The position numbers and the translations under genes were made by a program. From an uncultured bacterium (lineage in GTDB: Bacteria; Bacteroidota; Bacteroidia; Bacteroidales; Rikenellaceae), in contig CAJMNH010000004.1 of the NCBI GenBank assembly GCA_905214725.1, positions 62,001-126,000 of the forward strand: DNA of 64,000 bases. Reading direction: 5' to 3'. The notes under the pieces were generated by a model that was given only the letters and a program-made list of their open reading frames with translations, did no database searches and was not told the DNA's origin. Shown here piece after piece: positions 27,308-38,398 of this stretch; position 1 is the stretch's first letter; every line of letters begins with the position of its first letter.

Positions 27308-28003
27308 CTATTGGAGCGTTCCGGCTTGCGCCTGCCGGATCATCGCTTGGCCGGCCGAGATATAGATCTCGACGCGGCGGTTGGCGGCCCGACCTTCGGC
27401 GGTATCGTTCGAAGCGACCGGTTCCGTATAGGCCTTGCCCTCGACTTTCAGGAAGCGTGCGGAAGGAATTCCCTTCGTTTCCAAATAGTTGCGTACAGCC
27501 TGCGCACGTTCGAGCGAGATACGTTCGTTGACCGCAAGCGTTCCTGTACTGTCGGTATGGCCGAAGACGGTCACATCCGTATCGGGATTCTGCAACAGAC
27601 TGACGGCGAACTTGTCGAGCGCCGCCTTCGACGCAGCGCTGAGCGTCGTTCCGTTGGTCGGGAAGAGAATGCCCGTGTCGAACGTAACCTTGATGGCATC
27701 CAGTCCGTTGGTGTCGGTCACCGTCTCGACGTCGGCGCCCTCGATGGCCGCCAACTCCGCCTTCTGCTTCTCCATCTTCCGGCCGATCAACGCACCGGCC
27801 GTCGCTCCGACCGCCAGTCCCACGCCGGCGCCGATCGCCGCGCCTTTGCCGCCGCCGGCCAACGCGCCGATACCGGCGCCGACCGCCGTACCGCCACCGC
27901 CGCCGATCAGACCGCCTTTCAGCGTTCCCGACATCGAAGCGCAACCGCTCGCCACCATCATCGCAGTGGCGCACGCCACGCACAGCACAGAGATATTTTT
28001 CAT
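27308..28003 (-). CDS. OmpA-family lipoprotein with glycine-zipper
   Basis: A 231-residue envelope protein. The signal peptide ends in a lipobox (MVASGC, Cys21). Residues about 28-75 are a glycine-zipper-like stretch (GAGIGALAGGGKGAA and similar) that may insert in membrane. Residues about 110-220 form an OmpA-C peptidoglycan-binding domain, with TVFGHTDSTGT, NERISLERAQAVRNYL and the diagnostic GRAANRRVEI. It likely links the outer membrane to peptidoglycan. It follows purA by 21 bases and is probably co-transcribed with it. Confidence 0.93.
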   Translation of the reverse strand: MKNISVLCVACATAMMVASGCASMSGTLKGGLIGGGGGTAVGAGIGALAGGGKGAAIGAGVGLAVGATAGALIGRKMEKQKAELAAIEGADVETVTDTNGLDAIKVTFDTGILFPTNGTTLSAASKAALDKFAVSLLQNPDTDVTVFGHTDSTGTLAVNERISLERAQAVRNYLETKGIPSARFLKVEGKAYTEPVASNDTAEGRAANRRVEIYISAGQAMIRQAQAGTLQ

Positions 28004-28024
28004 AAAAAGCGAAATGAAATTCGG

Positions 28025-29287
28025 TTACCGGATAATCGTCTCCTCCCGATCGGGGCCGACCGAAATAATCGCCACGGGCACGCCCGTCTCACGTTCGATA
28101 TACTCTACATACGCCTTGAACTCGGCAGGGAAATCCTCGTAACGGCGCACCTTCTGCAAATCGGTTTTCCACCCCTTGAACTCGCGGTAAACAGGCTTTA
28201 CGTCGTCCTGAATATCATAAGGGAACTCCGTCACGCGCCGACCGTCGACCTCGTAGGCTTCGGCGACTTTGATCGCATCGAACCCGTTCATCACATCGGC
28301 CTTCATCATAATGAGTTTCGTCACTCCGTCGATCATAATGGCGTATTTGAGCGCCACCATATCGAGCCAGCCGCAACGACGCTTACGCCCCGTCACCGCG
28401 CCGAACTCATGGCCGAGCCGGCACAGCTCGTCGCCCGTGGCGTCGAACAACTCCGTAGGGAACGGACCGCTGCCCACGCGCGTACAATAGGCCTTGAAAA
28501 TGCCGTAAACCTCGCCGATACGGTTGGGGCCGATGCCCAGTCCGGTGCAGGCGCCCGCACAGATCGTATTCGAGGAGGTTACGAAGGGATACGAACCGAA
28601 ATCGACATCGAGCAGCGTACCCTGCGCGCCCTCGGCCAAAATAGCTTTGTCCTCCGCTAAAAAACGGTTGATTTCGTGCTCGCTGTCGATGATGCGGAAC
28701 TTCTTGAGGTATTCGATTCCCTCGAACCACTGCCGCTCCAACTCGTCGATGTTATAGTTGTAACCCAGCGATTCGAGAATGTTCTCGTGGCGCGCCTTGG
28801 CCACTTCGTAGATATTCTTGAAGTCGAGGAAGATATCGCCCACACGCACGCCGTTGCGGCTGATCTTGTCCGTATAGGTCGGGCCGATGCCCTTGCCTGT
28901 CGTGCCGATCTTCGAAGTGCCTTTGGCCGCTTCGAGCGCAGCGTCCAGAATACGGTGCGTGGGCAGAATCAGGTGCGCCTTTTTCGAGATATAGAGCCGC
29001 TCCGTCAGATCGTGGCCGCTGCGGGCCAGCGCCTCGGCCTCCTCCTTGAAGAGGATCGGATCCAGTACGACGCCGTTGCCGATCACATTGACCTTGCCGC
29101 CCTGAAAAATACCCGAAGGGATCGAACGCAACACGTATTTCTCCCCGTTGAATTCCAATGTATGCCCGGCGTTGGGTCCTCCCTGAAAGCGGGCCACGAC
29201 CTGATAATCGGGTGTCAATACATCTACGACCTTTCCCTTTCCTTCGTCGCCCCACTGCAACCCGAGAACAACATCGACTTTTTTCAT
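28025..29287 (-). CDS. purA: Adenylosuccinate synthetase
   Basis: PurA makes adenylosuccinate from IMP, aspartate and GTP, the committed step to AMP. The GTP-loop QWGDEGKGK lies near residue 11; PNAGHTL, GTTGKGIGPTYTDK, EGAQGTLLD and GRKRRCGWLD are further conserved motifs. The 420-residue length is normal. A consensus promoter lies 45 bases upstream. Confidence 0.97.
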   Translation of the reverse strand: MKKVDVVLGLQWGDEGKGKVVDVLTPDYQVVARFQGGPNAGHTLEFNGEKYVLRSIPSGIFQGGKVNVIGNGVVLDPILFKEEAEALARSGHDLTERLYISKKAHLILPTHRILDAALEAAKGTSKIGTTGKGIGPTYTDKISRNGVRVGDIFLDFKNIYEVAKARHENILESLGYNYNIDELERQWFEGIEYLKKFRIIDSEHEINRFLAEDKAILAEGAQGTLLDVDFGSYPFVTSSNTICAGACTGLGIGPNRIGEVYGIFKAYCTRVGSGPFPTELFDATGDELCRLGHEFGAVTGRKRRCGWLDMVALKYAIMIDGVTKLIMMKADVMNGFDAIKVAEAYEVDGRRVTEFPYDIQDDVKPVYREFKGWKTDLQKVRRYEDFPAEFKAYVEYIERETGVPVAIISVGPDREETIIR

Positions 29288-29331
29288 CTTTTCTGTTATC
29301 TAATTTTTATGCAAAAGACATTTTTTGCATT

Positions 29332-29363
29332 CAAAGGTACGAATTATTCTCCGAAATACCCAA
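29332..29363 (-). promoter_or_regulatory. Promoter of purA
   Basis: The minus strand has TTG (29363-29361), 21 bases, then TACCTTTG (29339-29332), matching the Bacteroidota consensus at both elements. Confidence 0.8.
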
Positions 29364-29491
29364 TTCCGCCGCGGGACTTTTCAACAAATTGTGAAGAATC
29401 CGCCCCTTCGGCAACCTCAGCCGACAAGCGGCAAAAGCAAAACGACGCCCTTCTCCGAGGCGCGGATCACGTGAGATCCCAACCGCCCGAC

Positions 29492-29519
29492 AAAAAACCG
29501 GATGCTTCGCAGCATCCGG
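29492..29519 (-). terminator. Intrinsic terminator after the TIR-domain gene
   Basis: CCGGATGCT (29498-29506) and AGCATCCGG (29511-29519) form a perfect 9-bp stem with a TCGC loop; on the minus strand six T follow. Confidence 0.9.
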
Positions 29520-29548
29520 CAAAACCCGAACGAACCGAACTCGAATTT

Positions 29549-30514
29549 CTAAAAAACGGATACGGCGCGAAAAAAGCCGTGACCGGCCTTTATCATGGCC
29601 CGCACGTCACAGACAATCATACGCACGCTCCACTGGTGTATTTTATTCTCTTCCGATTCCGTGGATGACATATACGCCTTGCCGTCACCTTTATCGAACA
29701 ATTTATCGCCATCATGCCGCACCAACGTCCGATTGACGGCATCGTGCACCGCTTCGTCCAGCAGCAATGCCTCCAGCTCCCCGATCGCCGGCAGATACCA
29801 CCCTTCACCCAGCTCGGCGCACCACGCGAAAGCAGGGTATTTCTCCCGCCAACCGTCGATCCGCTCGATCGTCCGCTGATTGCGTGCCCCGTCGGCTTTA
29901 TCCGTCGCGCCGGTAATCCGACCTATTTCTTTGAATATGCACCAAGGCAACTCCTTCTGTTTCATACTTACGATTTTGCCGTGGCGACCCGCAGCGTCAA
30001 CGGCGAAGACGACGCCCTCTTTTCCGTTCTCCCCGTAATAGTCGCCCACGCGATATGTTTTTGCCGGAGCGGAAGTCGGATTCGATACCGGAGCCGCCGG
30101 ATCGATTTTGCGCGACCGGCCGAGCAATCCCAACAGATCGTCGACCAGCACCGTGTCGACAGGATGCTCTTCGATCGTGCGCCAATTGACTCCGGCGAAC
30201 ATGAACCGCAGCGCGGCAGGCATCGGAGCGTCGTCGATCCGGTAGGGAATGATACTGTTGCGCGGTTTCTCGTTGTATGCGAATACGATCTCGTTGTTGG
30301 TGAATTTCGATGCATAAGAGTTTGCGCTCGCCAAGAACAGAATCTTGTCGCATTCGGTAATCGCCTCGGCCAATATATCGGGAAACTCCATACCGCCGCA
30401 AATGCCCTGCCGGTCGATGAAATAACTGATTCCGGCACGGTCGAGCACGGCGCAGATACGATCGGCCACGGCGGTATCCTTCCGCGAATAACTGATAAAT
30501 ACGTCGTATTTCAT
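29549..30514 (-). CDS. TIR-domain protein fused to a DUF1566-like C-terminal domain
   Basis: A 321-residue protein without signal peptide. Residues 1-140 are a TIR domain: YDVFISYSRKD opens it and IIPYRIDD closes the core. Glu75 in SKFTNNEIVFAY sits where NAD-cleaving TIR domains have their catalytic Glu, so NADase activity is possible. Residues about 153-321 (YRVGDYYGENGKEGVVF, GEGWYLPAIGELEALL, YMSSTESEENKIHQW, FFRAVSVF) resemble the DUF1566/Fibrobacter-paralogous domain, more often seen in secreted proteins. It has its own promoter and terminator and no defence neighbours. Immune or signalling function is inference. Confidence 0.85.
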   Translation of the reverse strand: MKYDVFISYSRKDTAVADRICAVLDRAGISYFIDRQGICGGMEFPDILAEAITECDKILFLASANSYASKFTNNEIVFAYNEKPRNSIIPYRIDDAPMPAALRFMFAGVNWRTIEEHPVDTVLVDDLLGLLGRSRKIDPAAPVSNPTSAPAKTYRVGDYYGENGKEGVVFAVDAAGRHGKIVSMKQKELPWCIFKEIGRITGATDKADGARNQRTIERIDGWREKYPAFAWCAELGEGWYLPAIGELEALLLDEAVHDAVNRTLVRHDGDKLFDKGDGKAYMSSTESEENKIHQWSVRMIVCDVRAMIKAGHGFFRAVSVF

Positions 30515-30535
30515 CGGCGTTCTGTTTTAACGAAA

Positions 30536-30543
30536 CAAATATA
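30536..30543 (-). promoter_or_regulatory. -7 element for the TIR-domain gene
   Basis: The minus strand reads TATATTTG, an exact TAnnTTTG match 21 bases before the start; a TTG lies 22 bases further upstream (30568-30566). Confidence 0.65.
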
Positions 30544-30641
30544 ACAAAAAAACGTCAAGGGTTAACAATAATCCGCACCAAACGTTGCACCGAGACCATC
30601 CAGCGACCGAACACCGAGCGGAGAAGCCCGAACGGACAATG

Positions 30642-30675
30642 AAAAACCCAACCACCCGTCGTCGGGATAGTTGGG
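30642..30675 (-). terminator. Intrinsic terminator after the acidic-tail protein gene
   Basis: CCCAACCACCCG pairs with CGGGATAGTTGGG with internal G-U or mismatches; five T follow on the minus strand. It lies about 20 bases past the stop codon at 30697. Confidence 0.75.
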
Positions 30676-30696
30676 CAGCGTCCGGCCGAAAAGCCG

Positions 30697-31014
30697 TCAG
30701 ATTTCCACGTCGTCGTCCGTCGCCTCTTCCGACTGGGAGCTCTCCTCCTGAATGTCGTCGGCGCCCTTGATCTCGTCGTCGTAATACTCCTTCTCCTCCT
30801 CCTCTTCGGACAGATCGTCGATTTTCACGTCGATCTTGATGAGATAACTGATCTCGTCGGTATCGTAGGGAACGGCATAAAAGAAATCGCCGTTGGGTTT
30901 ATCGACACGAATCATCGCATCGGTAAAACCAAGCGGATATTTCTGCTTGATTTTCTCCTGTAATTCAGGAGAGAGATTGTGGAAACTCGCTACCAAATGT
31001 TTCTTATTCGCCAT
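30697..31014 (-). CDS. Conserved hypothetical protein with acidic tail
   Basis: A 105-residue cytoplasmic protein. The N-terminal 70 residues form a compact unit (KKHLVASFHNLSPELQ, MIRVDKPNGDFFYAVPYDT) and the last 40 residues are extremely acidic with runs of Glu and Asp. ATG at 31014 was chosen because the sequence upstream to 31080 lacks coding character. I believe similar short proteins are common in Bacteroidota but know no function; the acidic tail could bind a basic partner. It is divergent from ligA. Confidence 0.75.
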   Translation of the reverse strand: MANKKHLVASFHNLSPELQEKIKQKYPLGFTDAMIRVDKPNGDFFYAVPYDTDEISYLIKIDVKIDDLSEEEEEKEYYDDEIKGADDIQEESSQSEEATDDDVEI

Positions 31015-31144
31015 GGCCTTTACCATAAAACTCGTAAAATTTTGTGCAAGTATAAACAAAATTTGTGTACCGCCCTTCATCTTCCTATTTTTTTTGCATT
31101 TTTTTTGATTTTTATGGATGTTCCAAACAAAATGTGTAATTTAG

Positions 31145-33223
<2,079 letters not shown>

Positions 33224-33246
33224 CCGAGAAACAGAAAACCCGCGAT

Positions 33247-34137
33247 ATGAAGCAAAACCTTTTCCGCGGCGCAGGAGCCGCCATGATTACCCCCTTCACC
33301 GCCGACGGGCGCGTCGATTACGAAGCGCTCGGGCGCATGGTCGACTATGTCATCGAGGGCGGAGCCGACTATATCGTCGCACTCGGCACGACGGCCGAAA
33401 CGCCGACGCTCTATATTCAGGAGCGCGCCGTCGTCGCGATGTTCATCGCCAACCAAATTCGCCACCGCGTGCCGCTCGTGATCGGCGTGGGCGGCAACTC
33501 GACCTCTGAAGTGCTCGACCAGCTGCGGGAGTTCGACCTACGCAACGCCGACGCCATCCTGAGCGTGACGCCGTACTACAACAAACCATCGCAGGAGGGA
33601 TTGTACCAACATTTCAAAGTCGTTTCGGAACACTCGCCGCTGCCGATCATTCTCTACAACATCGCCGGCCGCACGGGCGTCAATATGACCGCCGAGACAA
33701 CGCTGCGTATCGCCGGCGACTTCGAGAACGTCATCGGCATCAAGGAGGCGTCGGGCAATATCGCGCAGATTCAGGAAATCATCGATCGCCGGCGCGAAGG
33801 ATTCCTCGTTCTTTCGGGTGACGACGGAATCGCCGTCGACGTGATGCGACGCGGCGGCGACGGCGTGATCTCGGTAGCAGTCAACGCCTTCCCGCAACGA
33901 TTCATGGCGTGTATCGATCTGGCCAAGGCTGGAAATTTCGATGCCGCCGACCGGGCGTTCGAGTCGATGCAGGAGGTGGTCGACGCGCTCTTCGCCGAAG
34001 GGAATCCCACCGGCGTGAAATGTGCTCTGAGCATCATGGGCCTGATCGGCAACCGACTGCGGCTGCCGCTGGTCGCAGGCACTCCGGCGCTCGAAGCGCG
34101 CTTTCGGGAATTGATCCGCAAATACGATTTACGCTGA
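33247..34137 (+). CDS. dapA: 4-hydroxy-tetrahydrodipicolinate synthase
   Basis: DapA condenses pyruvate with aspartate semialdehyde, starting the lysine/diaminopimelate branch needed for peptidoglycan. The 296-residue TIM barrel has GTTAETPTL, LSVTPYYNKPSQEG, the Tyr/Arg motif LYNIAGRTG and the Schiff-base lysine in IGIKEASGN. It lies between ligA and a DUF4919 gene, with 23 and 29 base gaps. Confidence 0.97.
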   Translation: MKQNLFRGAGAAMITPFTADGRVDYEALGRMVDYVIEGGADYIVALGTTAETPTLYIQERAVVAMFIANQIRHRVPLVIGVGGNSTSEVLDQLREFDLRNADAILSVTPYYNKPSQEGLYQHFKVVSEHSPLPIILYNIAGRTGVNMTAETTLRIAGDFENVIGIKEASGNIAQIQEIIDRRREGFLVLSGDDGIAVDVMRRGGDGVISVAVNAFPQRFMACIDLAKAGNFDAADRAFESMQEVVDALFAEGNPTGVKCALSIMGLIGNRLRLPLVAGTPALEARFRELIRKYDLR

Positions 34138-34166
34138 AAAAGCGTTTGCTGAAGAAAGTGACGCAT

Positions 34167-34898
34167 ATGAAACGACTTCTCATCCTGTCGCTGTTCCTGC
34201 CGCTGCTGTCGACGGCGAAGATTCCCGTGGAGAGCGATATAAAAGCCCGTATCGAAGACCCCGCGTCGGAGCAGTATTACCCGAATCTCCGGCTGCGGTA
34301 CGAGCAGGCCGATTCGACCCTTACGGCCGACGACTACCATTACCTCTATTACGGCTATGCCTATCAGCCGCAGTATCGTCCGCTGGAGACGAATCCTGCG
34401 CTCGACCGGTTCTATGAAGCGCTCGCTCGCCTGAACGTCGACGCACCCGCCGCAGCCGATTTGCAGGCCGTCATCACCGCCGGCAAGGAGGCGTTGGAGG
34501 CCGATCCGTTCAGCCCGCAGGTGCTTAATTTCCTCTCGTTCGCCTATGCCGGACTGGGTGACACCGCGCAGGCTGCCGCCTACCGCGACAAGATGAGCCT
34601 CGTTCTGGCGACCATCGAAAATTCGGGCGACGGACTGACGGAGAAGACCCCGTGGCACATTCTGATGTACACGCACGCCCTCGATCTGCTGGCGGCCAAG
34701 AACATTCCGGTGCGCGAGAGTTCGATCGTCAGCCGCACGGTGGAGTACATTCCGCGCGTCAAAAAGGATGAAAACGGCGTCAAAGGCTACTATTTCGACT
34801 ACGGCCGCATCTACTGGAAAAAGCCCGAACAGGGGTATAAACGCGAACGTTCGTGGCAGTTCAACAATCTCAAACCGTGGAAAAGCGACGCAAAATAA
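34167..34898 (+). CDS. DUF4919-like exported protein
   Basis: A 243-residue protein with a short signal peptide (MKRLLILSLFLPLLSTA). The body (DYHYLYYGYAYQPQYRPLE and LNFLSFAYAGLGDTAQA) includes TPR-like helices and ends in YYFDYGRIYWKKPEQGY, features I associate with DUF4919 of Bacteroidota. Function unknown. ATG 34167 was chosen for the signal peptide. Its last 22 bases overlap the start of the downstream C11 peptidase, suggesting translational coupling. Confidence 0.75.
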   Translation: MKRLLILSLFLPLLSTAKIPVESDIKARIEDPASEQYYPNLRLRYEQADSTLTADDYHYLYYGYAYQPQYRPLETNPALDRFYEALARLNVDAPAAADLQAVITAGKEALEADPFSPQVLNFLSFAYAGLGDTAQAAAYRDKMSLVLATIENSGDGLTEKTPWHILMYTHALDLLAAKNIPVRESSIVSRTVEYIPRVKKDENGVKGYYFDYGRIYWKKPEQGYKRERSWQFNNLKPWKSDAK

Positions 34899-36370
34899 CC
34901 GCCTCCGCGCTGCTGTTGCTCTGCATGCTGAGCCTCTCCGGCTGTAAAAAATCGGAGAGCGAGCCCGTCATCAGGCTTTCGCTGAACAAGGAACGGATCG
35001 TTTTCGACAATCCCGAATCGGATACGCCGGTACGGGCGACGCTCTCGATCGAGGCCGACCGCCGTTGGAGCGCCGTATTCACGGGAGACGACTGTACGCT
35101 TTCGGCCTCGACGGGCAGAGCCGGAATCAGCGAAATCACACTGGAAACCGAAGCGTCGAATCCGGGTCGGACACTGACGACGCTCGGACGGCTTACCGTT
35201 CTGCTCGACGACGGCTCCGCCAATCAGACCATAGAGGTGAAACAACGCCCGCAAATCAATCGGCAAACCCTGCTGATGTACTTCTGCGGCACCGACCTCT
35301 ATTCCTATTACCGAAACAATCTCGCGGACGTGGCCAAAGCGCTTTCGAAGAATATTCTGCCGCTGGGCCGCATCGTGGCCTTTACGCAGCCGACCAGCGG
35401 CAACGGCTGCATCGTCGAATACCGCTACGACGAAGAGACAAACGCCTGCAAACGAGACACGCTGGTCCGCTACGCGCCGTTGCCCGGCCAGACCACCGAT
35501 CCCGAAATCATGAGCCGCATTCTCGCGGAGATGGCGGCGCTCGCTCCGGCCGAACGCTACGGATTGCATCTGGCTTCGCATGCCAAGGGATGGCTGCCCG
35601 CCTCGATCGAAAGTTCGTCGTGGCTGCGCAGCGCCCGCCGCAGCGACGACCTGTGGCGCAAGGTATCCGGCGCGCCCGAAACCCGCTGGTTCGGCTACGA
35701 CAGAGGACGTTATATGAATGTTTCGGAACTGGTCGCAGCGTTGGACGAAGTCAACGTACAATTCGACTATCTGCTTTTCGACGCCTGTTTCATGTCCTCC
35801 GTCGAGGCGCTCTACGATCTGCGTCACTCGGCCGACTACATCGTCGCCTCGCCCTGCGAGGTAATGGCGTACGGATTCCCTTACGAGACGGTGATTCCCG
35901 CGCTCTTTGCCGAAGACGGCGCACAATACGACCTCGTATCGGCCTGCCGGAATTTTTACAAACACTATAACGAAACGGCCTCCTATAATTCGGGATGCGT
36001 GGCGCTTGCGGTCTGCAACGAACTCGATGCGCTGGCCGCTTCGATGCGCGAGATAAACGCCGGAACGACGAAAACGGTCGATCCGACGACGTTGCAAAGC
36101 TATGACGGTCTGAAAGAGCATCAGTTCTACGATCTGGAGGAGTATGCATTGCAACTGACAGCCGACGACGCCTTCGGCGAAGCCTTCAAGCGCCAGATGG
36201 AGCGCTGCTTCCCGCTTGCGGGACGGTTCCACACGGCGCAGTTCTTTTCGGTTTACAACAACCGCATGAACGACATCCGGTACTATTCGGGCGTAACGAC
36301 CTATGCGCCGGCAACGGTCTATCAGGACGACTGGCAGCAGACAGCGTGGTACGCCGAGACGAAGAAATAA
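34877..36370 (+). CDS. Clostripain-like (C11) cysteine peptidase lipoprotein with BACON-like domain
   Basis: A 497-residue surface lipoprotein. The signal ends LSLSGC with Cys23 as lipid acceptor; residues about 30-125 look like a BACON beta-sandwich (RRWSAVFTGDDC); the rest is a C11 caspase-fold domain with catalytic His235 (HLASHAKGW) and Cys304 (LLFDACFMSS). No ATG suits the signal peptide; GTG at 34877 gives a standard one, while GTG at 34853 adds eight residues. It overlaps the DUF4919 gene. C11 enzymes cut after Arg or Lys; self-activation and target are unknown here. Confidence 0.88.
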   Translation: MEKRRKITASALLLLCMLSLSGCKKSESEPVIRLSLNKERIVFDNPESDTPVRATLSIEADRRWSAVFTGDDCTLSASTGRAGISEITLETEASNPGRTLTTLGRLTVLLDDGSANQTIEVKQRPQINRQTLLMYFCGTDLYSYYRNNLADVAKALSKNILPLGRIVAFTQPTSGNGCIVEYRYDEETNACKRDTLVRYAPLPGQTTDPEIMSRILAEMAALAPAERYGLHLASHAKGWLPASIESSSWLRSARRSDDLWRKVSGAPETRWFGYDRGRYMNVSELVAALDEVNVQFDYLLFDACFMSSVEALYDLRHSADYIVASPCEVMAYGFPYETVIPALFAEDGAQYDLVSACRNFYKHYNETASYNSGCVALAVCNELDALAASMREINAGTTKTVDPTTLQSYDGLKEHQFYDLEEYALQLTADDAFGEAFKRQMERCFPLAGRFHTAQFFSVYNNRMNDIRYYSGVTTYAPATVYQDDWQQTAWYAETKK

Positions 36371-36377
36371 CGGTTCT

Positions 36378-36425
36378 TAAACGAAGACGTCCGGCCTGCA
36401 AATGCAGGCCGGACGTCTTCGTTTA
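36378..36425. terminator. Very strong bidirectional terminator
   Basis: A 23-bp perfect inverted repeat (36378-36400 and 36403-36425) with core GACGTCCGGCCTGCA, flanked by T/A tracts, lies between the convergent C11 peptidase and tsaB genes. Confidence 0.9.
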
Positions 36426-36434
36426 CCGATCGCA

Positions 36435-37139
36435 CTAAAAAAGCTTCTTGCGCGAGGTCGTCACGACGAAATCCTTCAGATAGAAGGGTTCGAAATAGGC
36501 CGGATCGACGAACTCGCCCCGATCGTAAGCCGCCTGCGCCGGTCGCGCCAGTCCGCGCGCCGAAGGCGTTACATGCGCCAGCACGGCGTCCGGCATCATT
36601 CCGGTGCATTTCGCGGCTCCGTTGCCGAAGATCACAAAGGTCTTCTTTTCACGCCACCCGGCAAAACTCTCCGCATCGATCACTTCGGCCGACACCTCCG
36701 TAAGCGATTGTCCTGCCGCGTCGAAAAGCTGCGTGTAGACCTCCATGCGTCGCGCATCCACCATCGGGCACAGCACGGCCTGCTCCCACCCTTCGACCGA
36801 GAGAATCCCCGCTTCGTTATCCTCGCGCGCCACCTCGCAGAGCGCATCGAGCGAACCGATGGCAATCAGCGGTTTCTGCAAACCGTAACAGAGTCCTTTG
36901 GCGAACGACACGCCGATACGCAGCCCCGTGTAGGAGCCGGGGCCTTTCCCGACGGCGACGGCGTCCAGATCCTCGGGATCGAGCCGGTTCTCCTTGAGAA
37001 TTTCATCGACGAAAACGCCGACTTTACGGGCGTGGTCGCGGCCTTCGTCGCTCTCGCGCAATGCGATCAGCTCGCCGTTCTCGGCGATTCCGACCGAACA
37101 GACGTCCGTGCCCGTCTCGATACATAATATCAGTGCCAT
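36435..37139 (-). CDS. tsaB: tRNA threonylcarbamoyladenosine biosynthesis protein TsaB
   Basis: TsaB scaffolds the TsaD/TsaE complex that adds the t6A37 modification to ANN-decoding tRNAs. The 234-residue ASKHA-fold protein has LCIETGTDVCSVGIA at the start and the signature GPGSYTGLRIGVSFAKGL. TsaD and TsaE are not in the window. It is the third gene of the smpB-HAD-tsaB unit, 8 bases after the HAD gene. Confidence 0.95.
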   Translation of the reverse strand: MALILCIETGTDVCSVGIAENGELIALRESDEGRDHARKVGVFVDEILKENRLDPEDLDAVAVGKGPGSYTGLRIGVSFAKGLCYGLQKPLIAIGSLDALCEVAREDNEAGILSVEGWEQAVLCPMVDARRMEVYTQLFDAAGQSLTEVSAEVIDAESFAGWREKKTFVIFGNGAAKCTGMMPDAVLAHVTPSARGLARPAQAAYDRGEFVDPAYFEPFYLKDFVVTTSRKKLF

Positions 37140-37147
37140 ATCTGCTT

Positions 37148-37933
37148 TTATAATACTCCGTAATGTTGCAGCGCCCGCAGTACGCCGTCGTCGTCGACCG
37201 TTGCGGTAACATAATCCGCCGCCTGCTTGGCTACGTCGACGGCATTACCCAACGCTACGCCGACGGCCGCATGGCGGATCATCTCCACATCGTTGCCGCC
37301 GTCGCCGAAAGCCATCGAACGGCTCCGGTCGATGCCGTAGTGCTCCAGAAAGACGTCCATCCCGCTCGCCTTCGTCACACCGCGCATGTCGATATCGGCC
37401 ATAAGCGGGCTCCAGCGACTCGACACGCACTCGGGAAATTCATGCATGATACGCGCCTCCTGCTCGGGCGACATGAAGACGCACAACTGGCGGCAGGGCG
37501 TACGCCGCGCCACCTCGCGCAGATCGGCCACCGCAGGATCGACCGGCATTCCCAACGCCGCCAAAAACTCGCGCATGCCGTCGTTCACTCCGCTGGCGAC
37601 CATCCCTTCGTCGGTAAGCATCGAGACGGGAAAACCCTCCCGCTCTCCTACCCGCAACATCCGTTCGAGAATCTCCATCGTAACGGGATGTTCGGCCAAC
37701 ACCTCGCCGTCGGCGGTCAGGCAGTGGCCGCCGTTGACCAAAATATATCCGTCGAAGGTCATTCCGTCGAGCGGCGGGAGACTCCGACGGTCACGGCCTG
37801 TGGCGATAATCACCTTCGCGCCGCGTTCCCGCAATCGGGCAAGCGCCTCACGCGCCGATACTGGTACCTCGTGCGTCTCGAAACTGCGCAGCGTACCGTC
37901 GATATCGAAAAAGAAAATTTCGTACATTGTCAT
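37148..37933 (-). CDS. Cof-type HAD-IIB hydrolase
   Basis: A 261-residue sugar-phosphatase-like HAD protein. Motif I is FFFDIDGTL, motif II IIATGRD, and the late motif MAFGDGGNDVEMI with ALGNAVDVAKQAADYVT is typical of the Cof/YidA group. Substrate unknown. ATG 37933 abuts the smpB stop codon; ATG 37927 is an equally good start, two residues shorter. Confidence 0.92.
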   Translation of the reverse strand: MTMYEIFFFDIDGTLRSFETHEVPVSAREALARLRERGAKVIIATGRDRRSLPPLDGMTFDGYILVNGGHCLTADGEVLAEHPVTMEILERMLRVGEREGFPVSMLTDEGMVASGVNDGMREFLAALGMPVDPAVADLREVARRTPCRQLCVFMSPEQEARIMHEFPECVSSRWSPLMADIDMRGVTKASGMDVFLEHYGIDRSRSMAFGDGGNDVEMIRHAAVGVALGNAVDVAKQAADYVTATVDDDGVLRALQHYGVL

Positions 37934-38398
37934 TTAACGTTTATAGGTTTTCATCGCCTTGTCCATCTCGCGGCGGGCGTCGTTCTCCTTGAGGTATTCG
38001 CGTTTGTCGTATGCCTTGCGTCCGCGCGCCAGCCCGACGACGATCTTCACCAACCCCCTGTCGTTAAGAAACATCCGAAGACCGACGGCTGTCAGACCGC
38101 GATCCTGCAAGGCCCGCTCCAACTTGTTCAACTCCTTTCGGTTGAGCAGCAGTTTCCGATCGCGCTTGGGAATATGGTTGTTGCAGGTTCCCCAATGGTA
38201 TTCGGCGATGTTGACGTTGCGGATCCACAGTTCGCCCTTGTCGAAATAGCAGTAACTGTCCACCATCGACGCCTTGCCCAGCCGCACGGACTTGATCTCG
38301 GTACCGACCAGAACGACGCCGGCGACGAACTCCTCCAGAATCTCGTAGTCGAACGTCGCCCGCTTGTTGCGGATATTTATCGTTTTATAATCGCTCAT
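37934..38398 (-). CDS. smpB: SsrA-binding protein
   Basis: SmpB delivers tmRNA to stalled ribosomes. The 154-residue protein shows the beta-barrel motifs [42 protein letters not shown] and [10 protein letters not shown], and a basic C-terminal tail ([14 protein letters not shown]). It heads the operon with the HAD and tsaB genes. No tmRNA gene was found near it. Confidence 0.97.
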   Translation of the reverse strand: MSDYKTINIRNKRATFDYEILEEFVAGVVLVGTEIKSVRLGKASMVDSYCYFDKGELWIRNVNIAEYHWGTCNNHIPKRDRKLLLNRKELNKLERALQDRGLTAVGLRMFLNDRGLVKIVVGLARGRKAYDKREYLKENDARREMDKAMKTYKR

